From Flavobacterium sp. H122 (GTDB taxonomy: Bacteria; Bacteroidota; Bacteroidia; Flavobacteriales; Flavobacteriaceae), in assembly GCF_004959765.1 (NCBI RefSeq), contig NZ_SJZD01000005.1, positions 228,922-292,921 on the forward strand: 64,000 nt of DNA, given 5' to 3'. The first letter of the stretch is position 1. Each line of letters starts with the position of its first letter. This document shows, piece by piece, positions 44,639 to 53,992 of this stretch. The position numbers were made by a program, and so were the translations under genes. The notes under the pieces are model-generated. The model did no database searches. It was not told the origin of the DNA and saw nothing but the letters and a program-made list of their open reading frames with translations.

Positions 44639-46225
44639 ATGCCTACCGACTGTATCACTTATCAAAATTCAGGATATTTTTCAAAACTCATTATTGATTA
44701 TTTAAACCAAAAAACTGAATTACAGTCATTATATAACCGTTTCCCTTCGATTGAAAATTTCAAAAACCAGATTGAAGAAAAATCAATTCAATTTTCTCAG
44801 GAAAACAGAAACGTTTTAGTTGATTCTCTTACAAAACAAAACAATTCGATTGAAGTAAGTGAAACAAGCTCACATAATATTGAACTTTTAAAACATAAAA
44901 ACACTTTTACCATAACCACCGGACATCAACTGAATTTATTCACAGGTCCTTTGTATTTTATTTACAAGATTGTTTCAGTTATTAACTTGTGCAAACAATT
45001 AAAAGCAGAATATCCCGACTGTAATTTCGTTCCAATTTATTGGATGGCAACTGAAGATCATGATTTTGAGGAAATCAATCATTTTAAATTCCACAATCAA
45101 AAAATATTGTGGAAAAAAAACACTTCAGGTCCGGTTGGTAGAATTAAAACAAAAGAATTAGAAGCAATTTTCGAAGAAATAAAAACTGTTTTTGGAACAA
45201 ATGACAATGCAAAACATTTGCTTTCTCTCTTTGAAGAAGCCTATTTAAAAAGAGACACGCTAACTGAAGCAACACGCTTTTTAGTCAACGAATTTTTCAA
45301 AAATGAAGGTTTGGTTATTATTGATGGCGATGATAAAAATCTGAAAAAACTATTTGTTCCTGCAATAAAAGAAGAATTGTTACAGCAAACTTCATTCGTA
45401 AAAGTAACCGAAACCATTTCTGATTTCAAGTATCCAATACAGGTAAATCCGAGAGAAATAAATCTATTTTATATAGAAGATAATTTACGCGAGCGTATTT
45501 TATGTGAAAACAACAAATACAAAGTCAACAATACTACTTTAGAATTTACTGAAACCGAAATTCTGACAATGGTTGAAAACACACCGGAAAAATTCAGTCC
45601 AAATGTAATTTTACGCCCATTATATCAAGAAACCATCTTACCTAATTTAGCTTACATAGGCGGTGGCGGAGAAATTGCGTACTGGTTGGAATTAAAATCC
45701 ATGTTTGAAGCCTTTACAATACCATTCCCAATAGTATTATTGCGTAATTCGGTTTTAATAGCCAGTGAAAAACAGGCTAAAAAAGCAGATAATTTAGAAT
45801 TGCAGTGGAAAGATTTGTTTTCACAACAAAACGAATTATTGAAGCGCAAAACAAAAGAATTCTCTCAATTTGAGATTGATTTCACTGACCAAAAATCAAC
45901 ATTAAAACAACAATTTGAGAAATTGGAGCAAATGGCCTCACAAACTGACAAATCTTTTACCGGTGCCGTAAAAGCGCAATTGGCAAAACAAATCAAAGGT
46001 CTTGAAAATTTAGAAAAGCGTTTATTAAAAGCCGAAAAAAGAATTCATGCTGATAAACTGGAAAGAATAACACTGCTTCAAAATGAATTGTTCCCAAATA
46101 AGAGTTTACAGGAACGCCAACTTAATTTTGCGGAGTTTTATATCGAATATGGGGATGACTTTTTCACAAAGTTACTTCAAGAACTTCAACCTCTTGAAAA
46201 CCAATTCACTATTATCACTTTATAA
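44639..46225 (+). CDS. bshC: bacillithiol biosynthesis cysteine-adding enzyme BshC
   Basis: 528 residues; the family is about 540. It is proposed to add cysteine to glucosamine-malate, giving bacillithiol, the low-molecular-weight thiol of Firmicutes and Bacteroidota. Signatures are FTITTGHQLNLFTGPLYFIYKI, NFVPIYWMATEDHDFEEINHF, and NVILRPLYQETILPNLAYIGGGGEIAYWLEL, with a long C-terminal coiled coil (QFEKLEQMASQTDKSFTGAV ... KRLLKAEKRIHADKL). The ATG at 44639 begins after the divergent radical SAM gene; no overlap. Confidence 0.95.
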   Translation: MPTDCITYQNSGYFSKLIIDYLNQKTELQSLYNRFPSIENFKNQIEEKSIQFSQENRNVLVDSLTKQNNSIEVSETSSHNIELLKHKNTFTITTGHQLNLFTGPLYFIYKIVSVINLCKQLKAEYPDCNFVPIYWMATEDHDFEEINHFKFHNQKILWKKNTSGPVGRIKTKELEAIFEEIKTVFGTNDNAKHLLSLFEEAYLKRDTLTEATRFLVNEFFKNEGLVIIDGDDKNLKKLFVPAIKEELLQQTSFVKVTETISDFKYPIQVNPREINLFYIEDNLRERILCENNKYKVNNTTLEFTETEILTMVENTPEKFSPNVILRPLYQETILPNLAYIGGGGEIAYWLELKSMFEAFTIPFPIVLLRNSVLIASEKQAKKADNLELQWKDLFSQQNELLKRKTKEFSQFEIDFTDQKSTLKQQFEKLEQMASQTDKSFTGAVKAQLAKQIKGLENLEKRLLKAEKRIHADKLERITLLQNELFPNKSLQERQLNFAEFYIEYGDDFFTKLLQELQPLENQFTIITL

Positions 46226-46283
46226 TTTCAAAAGTCAGACGAAGCTTTTTTCAAAAAAGTAACATCTTTTTAACTTTTGATTT

Positions 46284-46313
46284 TTGACTTTCGGTTTTTA
46301 AACTGTATTTTTG
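46284..46313 (+). promoter_or_regulatory. complete Bacteroidota promoter (TTG, 19 bases, TATTTTTG) for ndk
   Basis: The -33 TTG at 46284-46286 and TAnnTTTG at 46306-46313 are separated by 19 bases, the consensus spacing, and lie 23 bases before the ndk ATG. It is the clearest promoter in the window. Confidence 0.75.
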
Positions 46314-46336
46314 CACGCAAATTAAAAAAATATAAA

Positions 46337-46756
46337 ATGGCAAGTAACAGAACTTTTACTATGATTAAGCCGGATGCTGTTGAAAAAGGACACATCGGAG
46401 GAATTTTAAATATGATTGCTGAAGGTGGTTTCAGAATTGTTTCTATGAAATTAACTCAATTAACAGTTGCTGATGCACAAAAATTTTACGCAGTTCACGC
46501 TGAAAGACCATTCTACGGTGAATTAGTAGAATTTATGTCCCGTGGTCCTATTGTTGCGGCTATCTTAGAAAAAGACAATGCTGTTGAGGATTTCCGTACT
46601 TTAATCGGCGCTACAAACCCGGCTGATGCTGCTGAAGGAACTATCCGTAAAAAATACGCTACTTCAATTGGCGAAAATGCAGTTCACGGTTCAGATTCTG
46701 ATGAGAATGCTGCTATTGAAGGTGCTTTCCATTTTGCAGGAAGAGAAATGTTCTAA
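46337..46756 (+). CDS. ndk: nucleoside diphosphate kinase
   Basis: 139 residues from the ATG at 46337, chosen because it starts [21 protein letters not shown] at the family's usual position; the frame also runs upstream but no promoter logic supports it. The active-site His is in [17 protein letters not shown], and the TMIKPDAV and [21 protein letters not shown] segments are standard. It transfers gamma-phosphates between NTP and NDP. A complete promoter precedes it and a perfect terminator follows. Confidence 0.96.
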   Translation: MASNRTFTMIKPDAVEKGHIGGILNMIAEGGFRIVSMKLTQLTVADAQKFYAVHAERPFYGELVEFMSRGPIVAAILEKDNAVEDFRTLIGATNPADAAEGTIRKKYATSIGENAVHGSDSDENAAIEGAFHFAGREMF

Positions 46757-46776
46757 TACAACATATATGATAAAAA

Positions 46777-46805
46777 AAGAGCGTTCAATTGAACGCTCTT
46801 TTTAT
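46777..46805. terminator. bidirectional terminator, perfect palindrome
   Basis: Perfect inverted repeat AAGAGCGTTCAATTGAACGC plus TCTT at 46777-46800, T tract after it. It ends ndk and the convergent ScfR-like gene. Confidence 0.85.
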
Positions 46806-48280
46806 TTATACTTTTCAAAAATCCCTTTTACTACTTCGTCAGTTTTTGTAAACCGTATCTTTTTCTCTAAAGTTTTAGGCTGTGCCACACGTTCTTGACA
46901 GTCTAAAATACGACAAGATTCACAGGTCACTCCTACCTCTCTCCTTTTTATACTACTATCTTTTAAAAAATTGATTTTAGAAGCCGAATTTGCCGTTATC
47001 ATAATCCCAAAACCTATACTTCTATAATATCCTTTTCTAAAAGGATCTTTAGTTGCTGAAGACATTGTAAAATACTCCACTTCACTATGCGCATAACTCG
47101 AAATCTGACTGTCAAACAAATGTTCTTCATTTGTCTCTGGCAGTTTATTTAATGTCTGCAGCGAAATCCATCTACGGCAATAATGCTCATTGCTTTCGTT
47201 AGCATGTGGTTCCAATAAGTTGGTAATATGCAATTCTTTGGTGAGCTTGATATCACTGCGTTCAGGTTTAAAACTAAAACGCAGAAAAAACAGATTTTTT
47301 AAATTGAAATCTTTCGGCAGTATATTGGTCAAACGCTGGTAAAACGTTTCGGGTGAATCAGTATACTTGAACATTAAAGTCTGAAATTCCTGTGCATTGA
47401 AAACATCATGCGCAAAAAACACTTTTAAATCCTTAACCAATGCTTTTCTAGGAATAAGCAAAGCTCCTGCAAAATAAGAAGCCAGAAAATTATTCAAAAC
47501 CTGATCAAACCGTTCAAACTTTATCCAGGAAAAGGTATACAGCCTGTCTGTTATATTCAAATAATTGTATGCAATTTCTTTGGCATAAATAAACATACGC
47601 TGCGATGCATCTGTATCATTCGAAACCAGCAGCGTTTTGGAAGTTGGCACAAAAACAGAACGCAAATTAACCAATTCCTTATGCTGTGACAATTCTTCGT
47701 TGTTTATTGTATAGCCGTATTCTTCAATCAGTATTTCTTCCAACTCTTCAACCGTAAGTTTTCTATTCAGATCTATCGAATAGGCTTTTGCAAATTGCTC
47801 AACTTTAGCCTCAATCTCTTCAAAATAATTGTTGTTAGCCTCCTGATACGAGCGTAATGCGGCCAAAAAGAAACTTTCCCGTGTCAGATTATAGTGCTTC
47901 GCTATTTCAAACAAGGTACTTATAAAAGCATTTACTTTCAGAGGTGCTTCGGCGATAATATCAATCAAATCACTTTCTTTTATCCCAAAAAGCTCCAGCG
48001 GAATTTCCTTCAGTATATTGGATTGCAGTATCTCCCCTATGGGAGCCAGATTTTTATCCAGCTTCAACGAAACCAAATGATCGTAATTGCTTTCTAAAGC
48101 TTCGGCCAATACTAAAATTTTATCCCGCTTAGGGTACTTTTTCCCTTTTTCGATTTCATTCAAATACGACTTTGAAAGCCCTGTAATTTTTGCCAAACCA
48201 AACAATGACAAATTCTTTTCTGTACGGATCTGTTTGAGTTTTAACCCAAAAATCAATCGGATGTATTCTTCTTCAATCAT
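46802..48280 (-). CDS. XRE-family regulator with ImmA/IrrE and ScfR C-terminal domains (RamB-like)
   Basis: 492 residues. An HTH_3 domain at the N-terminus (LKLKQIRTEKNLSLFGLAKI ... SKSYLNEIEKGKKYPKRDKI) is followed by an ImmA/IrrE-like domain. The C-terminal region, typical of short-chain fatty-acyl-CoA-responsive regulators (ScfR, formerly DUF2083), ends in a Cys-rich GVTCESCRILDCQERVAQP. RamB of Corynebacterium, of similar layout, represses the glyoxylate-cycle genes. Here the gene is divergent from aceB-aceA, with palindromic sites between, so it is probably their regulator. Ligand and direction of control are inferred. Confidence 0.88.
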   Translation of the reverse strand: MIEEEYIRLIFGLKLKQIRTEKNLSLFGLAKITGLSKSYLNEIEKGKKYPKRDKILVLAEALESNYDHLVSLKLDKNLAPIGEILQSNILKEIPLELFGIKESDLIDIIAEAPLKVNAFISTLFEIAKHYNLTRESFFLAALRSYQEANNNYFEEIEAKVEQFAKAYSIDLNRKLTVEELEEILIEEYGYTINNEELSQHKELVNLRSVFVPTSKTLLVSNDTDASQRMFIYAKEIAYNYLNITDRLYTFSWIKFERFDQVLNNFLASYFAGALLIPRKALVKDLKVFFAHDVFNAQEFQTLMFKYTDSPETFYQRLTNILPKDFNLKNLFFLRFSFKPERSDIKLTKELHITNLLEPHANESNEHYCRRWISLQTLNKLPETNEEHLFDSQISSYAHSEVEYFTMSSATKDPFRKGYYRSIGFGIMITANSASKINFLKDSSIKRREVGVTCESCRILDCQERVAQPKTLEKKIRFTKTDEVVKGIFEKYK

Positions 48281-48322
48281 GCTTCTTAAATAGGATATAC
48301 AAATATAGCTTTTTTAATCTGT

Positions 48323-48392
48323 TTCGCAATTTTAAAATATTTTGCGAACGTTCGCTTGTTTTTTAAAAAACTATTTTATATGTTTGTTCGCA
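48323..48392. promoter_or_regulatory. candidate operator of the ScfR-like regulator (GCGAAC / TTCGC repeats)
   Basis: The 135-base intergenic region between the regulator and aceB holds TTTCGCAA (48323-48330), the perfect 12-base palindrome GCGAACGTTCGC (48345-48356) preceded by TTT, and TGTTCGCAC (48384-48392). These half-sites (TTGCGAA / TTCGCAA) resemble the RamB site core (TTTGCAAA-like) with G-C substitutions. They lie where aceB and the regulator promoters must be. Confidence 0.65.
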
Positions 48393-48415
48393 CAATCAAT
48401 AAACTAACCAACGTT

Positions 48416-49996
48416 ATGGAAAACATACTGTTATCTAAACTAGAATTCAAAAATGAAAATCAGTTCGAAACACTTTTCAATGAAGAATTAAAAGAGTTTT
48501 TAACAGCGCTTCACAACAACTTCAACACTAGAAGACTGGCGTTGCTTGAAAACAGACAACTGCAACAAGATAAATTTAACCAAGGAGAATCACCTATATT
48601 CCCTTTAGAAACAGAAAACATTCGCACTTCTACTTGGACTGCTAATCCAATTCCTGAAGCGTTACTTGACAGAAGAGTTGAAATCACTGGACCAGTGGAT
48701 CGCAAAATGGTAATTAACGCATTGAATTCTGGCGCAAAAACCTTCATGGCCGACTTTGAAGACAGTTGTTCTCCTACTTGGACTAATTTGATGGAAGGAC
48801 AAATCAATTTAAGAGATGCCGTAAACAAAACCATTTCATTAGAACAAAATGGCAAAACGTACCAATTAAACAATACAGAAACTGTTTTATTAGTCCGCCC
48901 GCGTGGATTACACTTGGAAGAAAAAAACATTTTAATCAACGACGAAATCACTTCGGGTTCATTAGTCGATTTTGGAATCTTTTTCTTTTTGAATGCCAAA
49001 AAATTAATCGAAAACAGTGTGGGGCCTTACTTCTACCTACCGAAATTAGAACATTATTATGAAGCAAGATGGTGGAGCAATGTATTTACTTTCGCAGAAA
49101 ATTATTTACGGTTACCACAAGGCACTATCAAAGCCACGGTTTTAATTGAAACTATCACAGCAAGTTTTCAGTTAGACGAAATCATTTACGAACTAAAAGA
49201 AAACATTGCCGGTTTGAACTGCGGGCGTTGGGATTATATATTTTCCTATATCAAAAAATTAAACAAACAAGACAGCTTTATTGCGCCTGACCGTGACCAA
49301 ATCACTATGACAAGTCCGTTCATGAGTGCTTATTCATTACGTGTTATTCAGGTTTGCCACAAAAGAAACATTTTGGCTATTGGTGGAATGGCAGCACAAA
49401 TTCCGATTAAAAACAACGAAGAAGCCAACCAAATAGCTTTTAACAAAGTTATAGCCGACAAAGAAAGAGAGGTTAAAAACGGACACGACGGCACTTGGGT
49501 GGCACATCCGGCTTTGGTACCGCTGGCTATGAAAGTTTTTAATGAAAATATGCCGACAAAAAACCAGATGCATATTAAACGAAGCGAACTGACTATTACA
49601 GAAGCGCAATTACTGGAATTACCTAAAGGAGAAATCACACTTGAAGGCATCCGAAAAAACATCAATGTAGCGGTTCTGTACATAGAATCCTGGCTGATGG
49701 GTGTCGGCGCCGCTGCTTTATATCATTTAATGGAAGATGCCGCCACGGCTGAAATTTCCAGAACGCAAATCTGGCATTGGTTAAACAAAAAAGTAACGGT
49801 TGCATCAGGAGAAGTTTTCACCTCTCAATTACTGGATCTTTTAGTAGCCGAAGAACTGGATAAAATTAAAGAGTACGTGGGCACAGAACGGTTTGAATCG
49901 GGAAAATTCGAATTGGCAACACAACTCTTCACCGAATTATCATTAAATGATGAATTAGAAGATTTTTTAACTACAAAAGCTTATCAATACATATAA
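48416..49996 (+). CDS. aceB: malate synthase A
   Basis: 526 residues from the ATG at 48416, chosen since the upstream ATG at 48356 lies inside the candidate operator and gives a Phe/Lys-rich extension. Condenses glyoxylate and acetyl-CoA to malate. Signatures are AKTFMADFEDSCSPTWTNLM, TVLLVRPRGLHLEEKNI, the family signature GLNCGRWDYIFSYIKKL, and IGGMAAQIPIKN. It is followed by aceA with an 82-base gap holding a hairpin, so the two are one operon with a possible processing or attenuation site. Confidence 0.96.
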   Translation: MENILLSKLEFKNENQFETLFNEELKEFLTALHNNFNTRRLALLENRQLQQDKFNQGESPIFPLETENIRTSTWTANPIPEALLDRRVEITGPVDRKMVINALNSGAKTFMADFEDSCSPTWTNLMEGQINLRDAVNKTISLEQNGKTYQLNNTETVLLVRPRGLHLEEKNILINDEITSGSLVDFGIFFFLNAKKLIENSVGPYFYLPKLEHYYEARWWSNVFTFAENYLRLPQGTIKATVLIETITASFQLDEIIYELKENIAGLNCGRWDYIFSYIKKLNKQDSFIAPDRDQITMTSPFMSAYSLRVIQVCHKRNILAIGGMAAQIPIKNNEEANQIAFNKVIADKEREVKNGHDGTWVAHPALVPLAMKVFNENMPTKNQMHIKRSELTITEAQLLELPKGEITLEGIRKNINVAVLYIESWLMGVGAAALYHLMEDAATAEISRTQIWHWLNKKVTVASGEVFTSQLLDLLVAEELDKIKEYVGTERFESGKFELATQLFTELSLNDELEDFLTTKAYQYI

Positions 49997-50003
49997 AAAC
50001 AAA

Positions 50004-50031
50004 ACTGCCAAGTGCGGCAACACTTGACAGT
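50004..50031 (+). other. hairpin between aceB and aceA
   Basis: ACTGCCAAGTG (50004-50014) pairs with CACTTGACAGT (50021-50031) apart from one mismatch, without a following T tract. This may be an RNA-processing or partial-termination hairpin setting the ratio of the two enzymes. Confidence 0.5.
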
Positions 50032-50078
50032 CCATCATTAAAATAATTATAAATAACTATTTAAAGCACAACAAAATT

Positions 50079-51356
50079 ATGAAAACTCAAGAAAGAATTC
50101 AACAATTAATTACTGATTGGACTACAAACCCAAGATGGAAAGGCATTGAAAGACCTTATACTGCCGAAAAAGTAGTCCAGCTCCAGGGTTCTTATCTGAT
50201 TGAACACTCTATCGCGCGTCATGGTGCCGAAACACTTTGGAAAAAACTACACACACAGGATTGGGTAGCAGGTTTAGGTGCTATGACAGGAAATCAGGCA
50301 ATACAAGAAGTTGAAGCCGGATTGGAAGCCATTTATTTAAGTGGCTGGCAGGTAGCCGCTGATGCAAATCTGGCCGGCGAAATGTATCCTGACCAATCCC
50401 TGTATCCGGCAAACAGTGTTCCGCAGGTAATTAAAAGAATCAACAATGCTTTGCTGCGTGCAGACCAAATACAATCAGTCAATAAAGTTGAAAAGAAAAA
50501 AGATTATTTAGTACCGATTGTAGCCGATGCAGAAGCAGGTTTTGGCGGTAATCTAAATGCTTTTGAGTTAATGAAAGGAATGATAGAAGCAGGCGCGGCA
50601 GGTGTTCATTTTGAAGACCAGCTTTCTTCAGCAAAAAAATGCGGCCATTTAGGTGGAAAAGTATTGGTTCCTACGCAAGAAGCGATTAATAAATTGGTTG
50701 CAGCTCGTTTAGCAGCTGACGTAATGGGTGTACCAACACTGATCGTTGCACGTACTGACGCAGATGCGGCCAATTTAATAACAAGTGACATTGATGACAG
50801 AGATAAAAAATTTATTACCGGCGAGAGAACCTCAGAAGGTTTCTTTTATGTAAATGCAGGTTTAGAACAAGGAATCGACCGTGGTTTATCGTATGCGCCA
50901 TATGCCGATTTGATCTGGATGGAAACCTCAACACCGGATTTAGAACAGGCACGCTTATTTGCCGAAGCCATTCATGCACAATATCCGGGCAAAATACTGG
51001 CTTACAACTGTTCGCCGTCATTCAACTGGGCTGCAAAACTAACCGACAGACAAATGGAAACTTTTAGAGAAGAGTTGGCAAAAATGGGCTACAAATTCCA
51101 GTTTATCACCCTTGCCGGCTTCCATGCCCTGAACACCTCAATGTTTGAATTGGCTTTAGCCTACAAACGCAAAGGCATGTTAGGCTACTCTGAATTACAG
51201 GAAAGAGAATTCGCTTTACAAGCTGAAGGATTCAGAGCGGTTAAACACCAAAACTTTGTTGGCACCACTTATTTTGATGAAGTACAAAATGCCGTAACCG
51301 CAGGTTTAGCCTCAACGGTTGCGATGAAAGACTCAACTGAAACAGCACAGTTTTAA
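50079..51356 (+). CDS. aceA: isocitrate lyase
   Basis: 425 residues; cleaves isocitrate to glyoxylate and succinate. Signatures include [59 protein letters not shown], and the active-site Cys region [20 protein letters not shown] with Cys in KKCGH. Together with aceB it allows growth on acetate or fatty acids, fitting the acyl-CoA-responsive regulator next door. A strong terminator follows. Confidence 0.97.
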   Translation: MKTQERIQQLITDWTTNPRWKGIERPYTAEKVVQLQGSYLIEHSIARHGAETLWKKLHTQDWVAGLGAMTGNQAIQEVEAGLEAIYLSGWQVAADANLAGEMYPDQSLYPANSVPQVIKRINNALLRADQIQSVNKVEKKKDYLVPIVADAEAGFGGNLNAFELMKGMIEAGAAGVHFEDQLSSAKKCGHLGGKVLVPTQEAINKLVAARLAADVMGVPTLIVARTDADAANLITSDIDDRDKKFITGERTSEGFFYVNAGLEQGIDRGLSYAPYADLIWMETSTPDLEQARLFAEAIHAQYPGKILAYNCSPSFNWAAKLTDRQMETFREELAKMGYKFQFITLAGFHALNTSMFELALAYKRKGMLGYSELQEREFALQAEGFRAVKHQNFVGTTYFDEVQNAVTAGLASTVAMKDSTETAQF

Positions 51357-51384
51357 CGTTGAATATGTTTTATTTTTCGAAATG

Positions 51385-51415
51385 GAAGCCACCTGAAAAG
51401 GTGGCTTCTTTTTAT
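51385..51415 (+). terminator. Rho-independent terminator of aceBA
   Basis: Perfect 9-bp stem GAAGCCACC/GGTGGCTTC (51385-51393 with 51400-51408), 6-base loop, T tract. Confidence 0.9.
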
Positions 51416-51512
51416 TCTTAAAATCATTACACATGCACTAATAAAATTCATTTACCGACTAACTGAAATTGCAGATAATTTGATTGTTAAAACCTATTCA
51501 TTCACGCTATTT

Positions 51513-52172
51513 TCAATACTGTGTAGGCTTCCCTTTTTTATTATTTATTAAAATTTTAAAAGTATTAGTATCTATTTTGATATCTGCATCCTTAGTCTTA
51601 ATCACATTGTTTTCTGTTTCTAAAAAAATCTCATCTTCTAAAAATTTAAATTGAATGAGATTATTATGTCCAAACAAAGAAACATATTTGTTCAACTCTG
51701 AATTATTCAATGAAGAAATTTCTAAAAAAACTACTTCTTTAACATTATTATCATTTAAAAGAAAAATATTATATCCCCAAGTTCCGCTTTCATCTCCTTC
51801 TTCAAAAAAAAGTATTTTATTTTTTGAATTCTTACAATAATAAGGTTTAAAAATCCATGTCTCACTTTTTGTAGAAAAAATCAATTTATTATTAATATAA
51901 ACTTGTTTTAGATTATAATTATTTTTAACATCGAGATTATCAGCAATCTTAATATTTAAATTATCAACCTTATATTCGTTGGAATATTTTTCCCCTTGTT
52001 CTATGAAATCTTTCCTCCCTATTTTCACTTCAATAAACTTATAAGTTGATGAGTTGTTCTTACCATTTTCTTTGATTTCAATTCTATTCTTTAGACTAAC
52101 TATATTTTTACTTTCATTTTTACATGAGATAAAAAACATTAATAAGATTATGATTAAATATGCAAAATTCAT
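51513..52172 (-). CDS. predicted lipoprotein, possible immunity protein
   Basis: 219 residues beginning MNFAYLIIILLMFFISCKNE, a lipoprotein signal with Cys at about residue 17. The mature part is charged and beta-rich (KFIEVKIGRKDFIEQGEKYS ... LIQFKFLEDEIFLETENNVI) with no enzyme motif. It is the last gene of a minus-strand run of five mostly lipoprotein genes lying 3' of a type VI effector gene. Shared direction and small size fit T6SS immunity genes, but no direct homology with the others was seen. Function inferred only from context. Confidence 0.6.
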   Translation of the reverse strand: MNFAYLIIILLMFFISCKNESKNIVSLKNRIEIKENGKNNSSTYKFIEVKIGRKDFIEQGEKYSNEYKVDNLNIKIADNLDVKNNYNLKQVYINNKLIFSTKSETWIFKPYYCKNSKNKILFFEEGDESGTWGYNIFLLNDNNVKEVVFLEISSLNNSELNKYVSLFGHNNLIQFKFLEDEIFLETENNVIKTKDADIKIDTNTFKILINNKKGKPTQY

Positions 52173-52181
52173 TATTAAATC

Positions 52182-53069
52182 TTATAATTTTACTTTTTCA
52201 ATTTCATAAGTATCATTTCCTGGGTTTATGAAGTATATAACTTTTCCGGAAATCTCATAACTATCTTTGTATTTTTGAAGATATATCTCACCCATTTCTT
52301 CGTATTTTTCATTGAAGACTATTTTAATCTTATTTACCGATAATTCTTCAGCTTTAAGGTTTTTATATATTTCAACGGCACTTCCATCTCCAACATATTT
52401 AACGGTTATGTTATTTAAACTCTCTATAGTAATATCAAAACTTGTTTTTAAATCATCTCTATTTGTTGTTTCGAAGTAATATTTTCCTTTCCATTTGTTT
52501 GCAACAAAAAGACCTTTACTTGTAACCTCATATATATCAGAACTATTTGAAGATATCTCTATTTCTTTACCACTTTCATCAAAATCAACTCCAACTGACT
52601 TTTCAGTAATTTTTATAATTTTATTTTGATTTATCTCAAATTCTTTTTTCTTTGTTCCCTCCCATTGCACATTTTCGTATATCGTAAGTGAATCAGTAAT
52701 TTGGTTTTTGAAATAAGAATAAAGTTTAACAATCGGGTCAATATGTTCATCCCCATTTGGCTTCAATTCAACAATAACAATTTCAACATTTTCGTTTGAT
52801 TTATATTTCCCTACAGCTCTTGAAAATCTGTTCTTGTTTTTTATAAAACTCTTATCATATATATAATAACCGTTCTTATCTCTTTTTGAATAATTCAATT
52901 GCTTAGAATCAAAAGGCAATTTTATTTCTTTAATAACACTTTCCTGAGATACATTACTGCTAATTAATGTATCTCCATTATTATATTTATTTGTTGTTGA
53001 TATACTAGAATTTGATTTTTGATTACATGAAAAGCAAATTGCTACGAATAGATAATTCAATAGTCTCAT
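52182..53069 (-). CDS. predicted lipoprotein, paralogue of the effector-linked lipoprotein
   Basis: 295 residues, lipoprotein signal MRLLNYLFVAICFSCNQKSN. The C-terminal about 110 residues start with WKGKYYFETTNRDDLKTSFD and end GNDTYEIEKVKL. They share their layout with the 55073-56029 lipoprotein (IKGEYYLDIEKDEVQLLLEF at the same place), and both have a VIVEL strand in the first half (EIVIVELKP vs LVIVELEYE). I read these two as members of one family, probably duplicated immunity proteins. It lies 9 bases upstream of the next lipoprotein gene. Confidence 0.65.
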   Translation of the reverse strand: MRLLNYLFVAICFSCNQKSNSSISTTNKYNNGDTLISSNVSQESVIKEIKLPFDSKQLNYSKRDKNGYYIYDKSFIKNKNRFSRAVGKYKSNENVEIVIVELKPNGDEHIDPIVKLYSYFKNQITDSLTIYENVQWEGTKKKEFEINQNKIIKITEKSVGVDFDESGKEIEISSNSSDIYEVTSKGLFVANKWKGKYYFETTNRDDLKTSFDITIESLNNITVKYVGDGSAVEIYKNLKAEELSVNKIKIVFNEKYEEMGEIYLQKYKDSYEISGKVIYFINPGNDTYEIEKVKL

Positions 53070-53141
53070 TTTATTTTGCGTTTACTAGAATGGATATCCA
53101 AAAGCTTATAAATTCATGTGACAGGGCTTCAACTCTTCCAC

Positions 53142-53849
53142 CTATTTTTTTTTATGTTTTTTTATCCCTTCAGCAGTTATTTCATATTTTTCTTCGCCTT
53201 TGTAATAATGATCTGTTTCATCCGAATGGAATTTCTTGATAAATAAAAATAAATCATCAGTTAAATAAAAAAACGAATTATCACTTTCAATAATGTTTTT
53301 ACAATTATAATAAATTATTTTGCTATCAATAATCCTCCCATTCTCTCCACTTATTATTAAGGCAAGGTAATTTAAAACTTTAAATTGCTCAGTAATTGAG
53401 AAATTATCAAACTTACCTCCATCTTTATATAAATCAATTTTAACACCATTCGAGTTTTTAATTGTTTTTACAAAATATGCGTTATCTGCTTTTATATAAT
53501 TTCGTTTGTTCTTTATATCCGATCCATCTTTAAAAAAAGAAAATTCAATCTCTTTTTTCTTGTTGATTTTTGCTTGATCATAGAGATCATAATAATGCTT
53601 TTCCAAAAAATACATTATTGTATCATATCCTTTATTGAGACTTTTAATTTTAAAATCGGGATTTTGATCATCAACCTCATTTAAAGCGCTCCATTTCAAT
53701 GGGAACTCACAGTTAATCATATTCTTATCTCCTAAATCATTTCTACTTTGGCACCAATAGCTTTTTGTATAGGCACTATATGAAGTGAAGCTCAACAATC
53801 CAGCAGAAATAACAATTGCATATATTGCAGCGGTTAAATATTTTTTCAT
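53142..53849 (-). CDS. predicted exported protein, possible immunity protein
   Basis: 235 residues from the ATG at 53849, chosen because it begins the signal peptide MKKYLTAAIYAIVISAGLLS; the frame begins at 53891. The mature part has two early Cys (YWCQSRNDLGDKNMINCEF), which may form a disulfide, and no recognisable domain. The coding end is a run of Lys codons (AEGIKKHKKK) with an A9 homopolymer. In a shifted frame the next 25 codons are open (GGRVEALSHEFISFW...) up to 53071, a base before the next gene, so the true end may lie there. Its function is unknown. Confidence 0.55.
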   Translation of the reverse strand: MKKYLTAAIYAIVISAGLLSFTSYSAYTKSYWCQSRNDLGDKNMINCEFPLKWSALNEVDDQNPDFKIKSLNKGYDTIMYFLEKHYYDLYDQAKINKKKEIEFSFFKDGSDIKNKRNYIKADNAYFVKTIKNSNGVKIDLYKDGGKFDNFSITEQFKVLNYLALIISGENGRIIDSKIIYYNCKNIIESDNSFFYLTDDLFLFIKKFHSDETDHYYKGEEKYEITAEGIKKHKKK

Positions 53850-53992
53850 TTTAAATCTATTTTCTTGTATGTTTCCTTGCATAGAAATCATATGAACTCA
53901 AATGGTCTTTGACCGCTTTTAATAAAACTGTTTTGTGCATATATTTTTCATTCTCAATCAAACAAAAAAACTACTTATTAAAAGTTCAAAAA

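Noticed and set aside
48356..48415. Upstream start for malate synthase
   Set aside because: It lies in the palindromic operator region, and the added residues do not resemble the family start.
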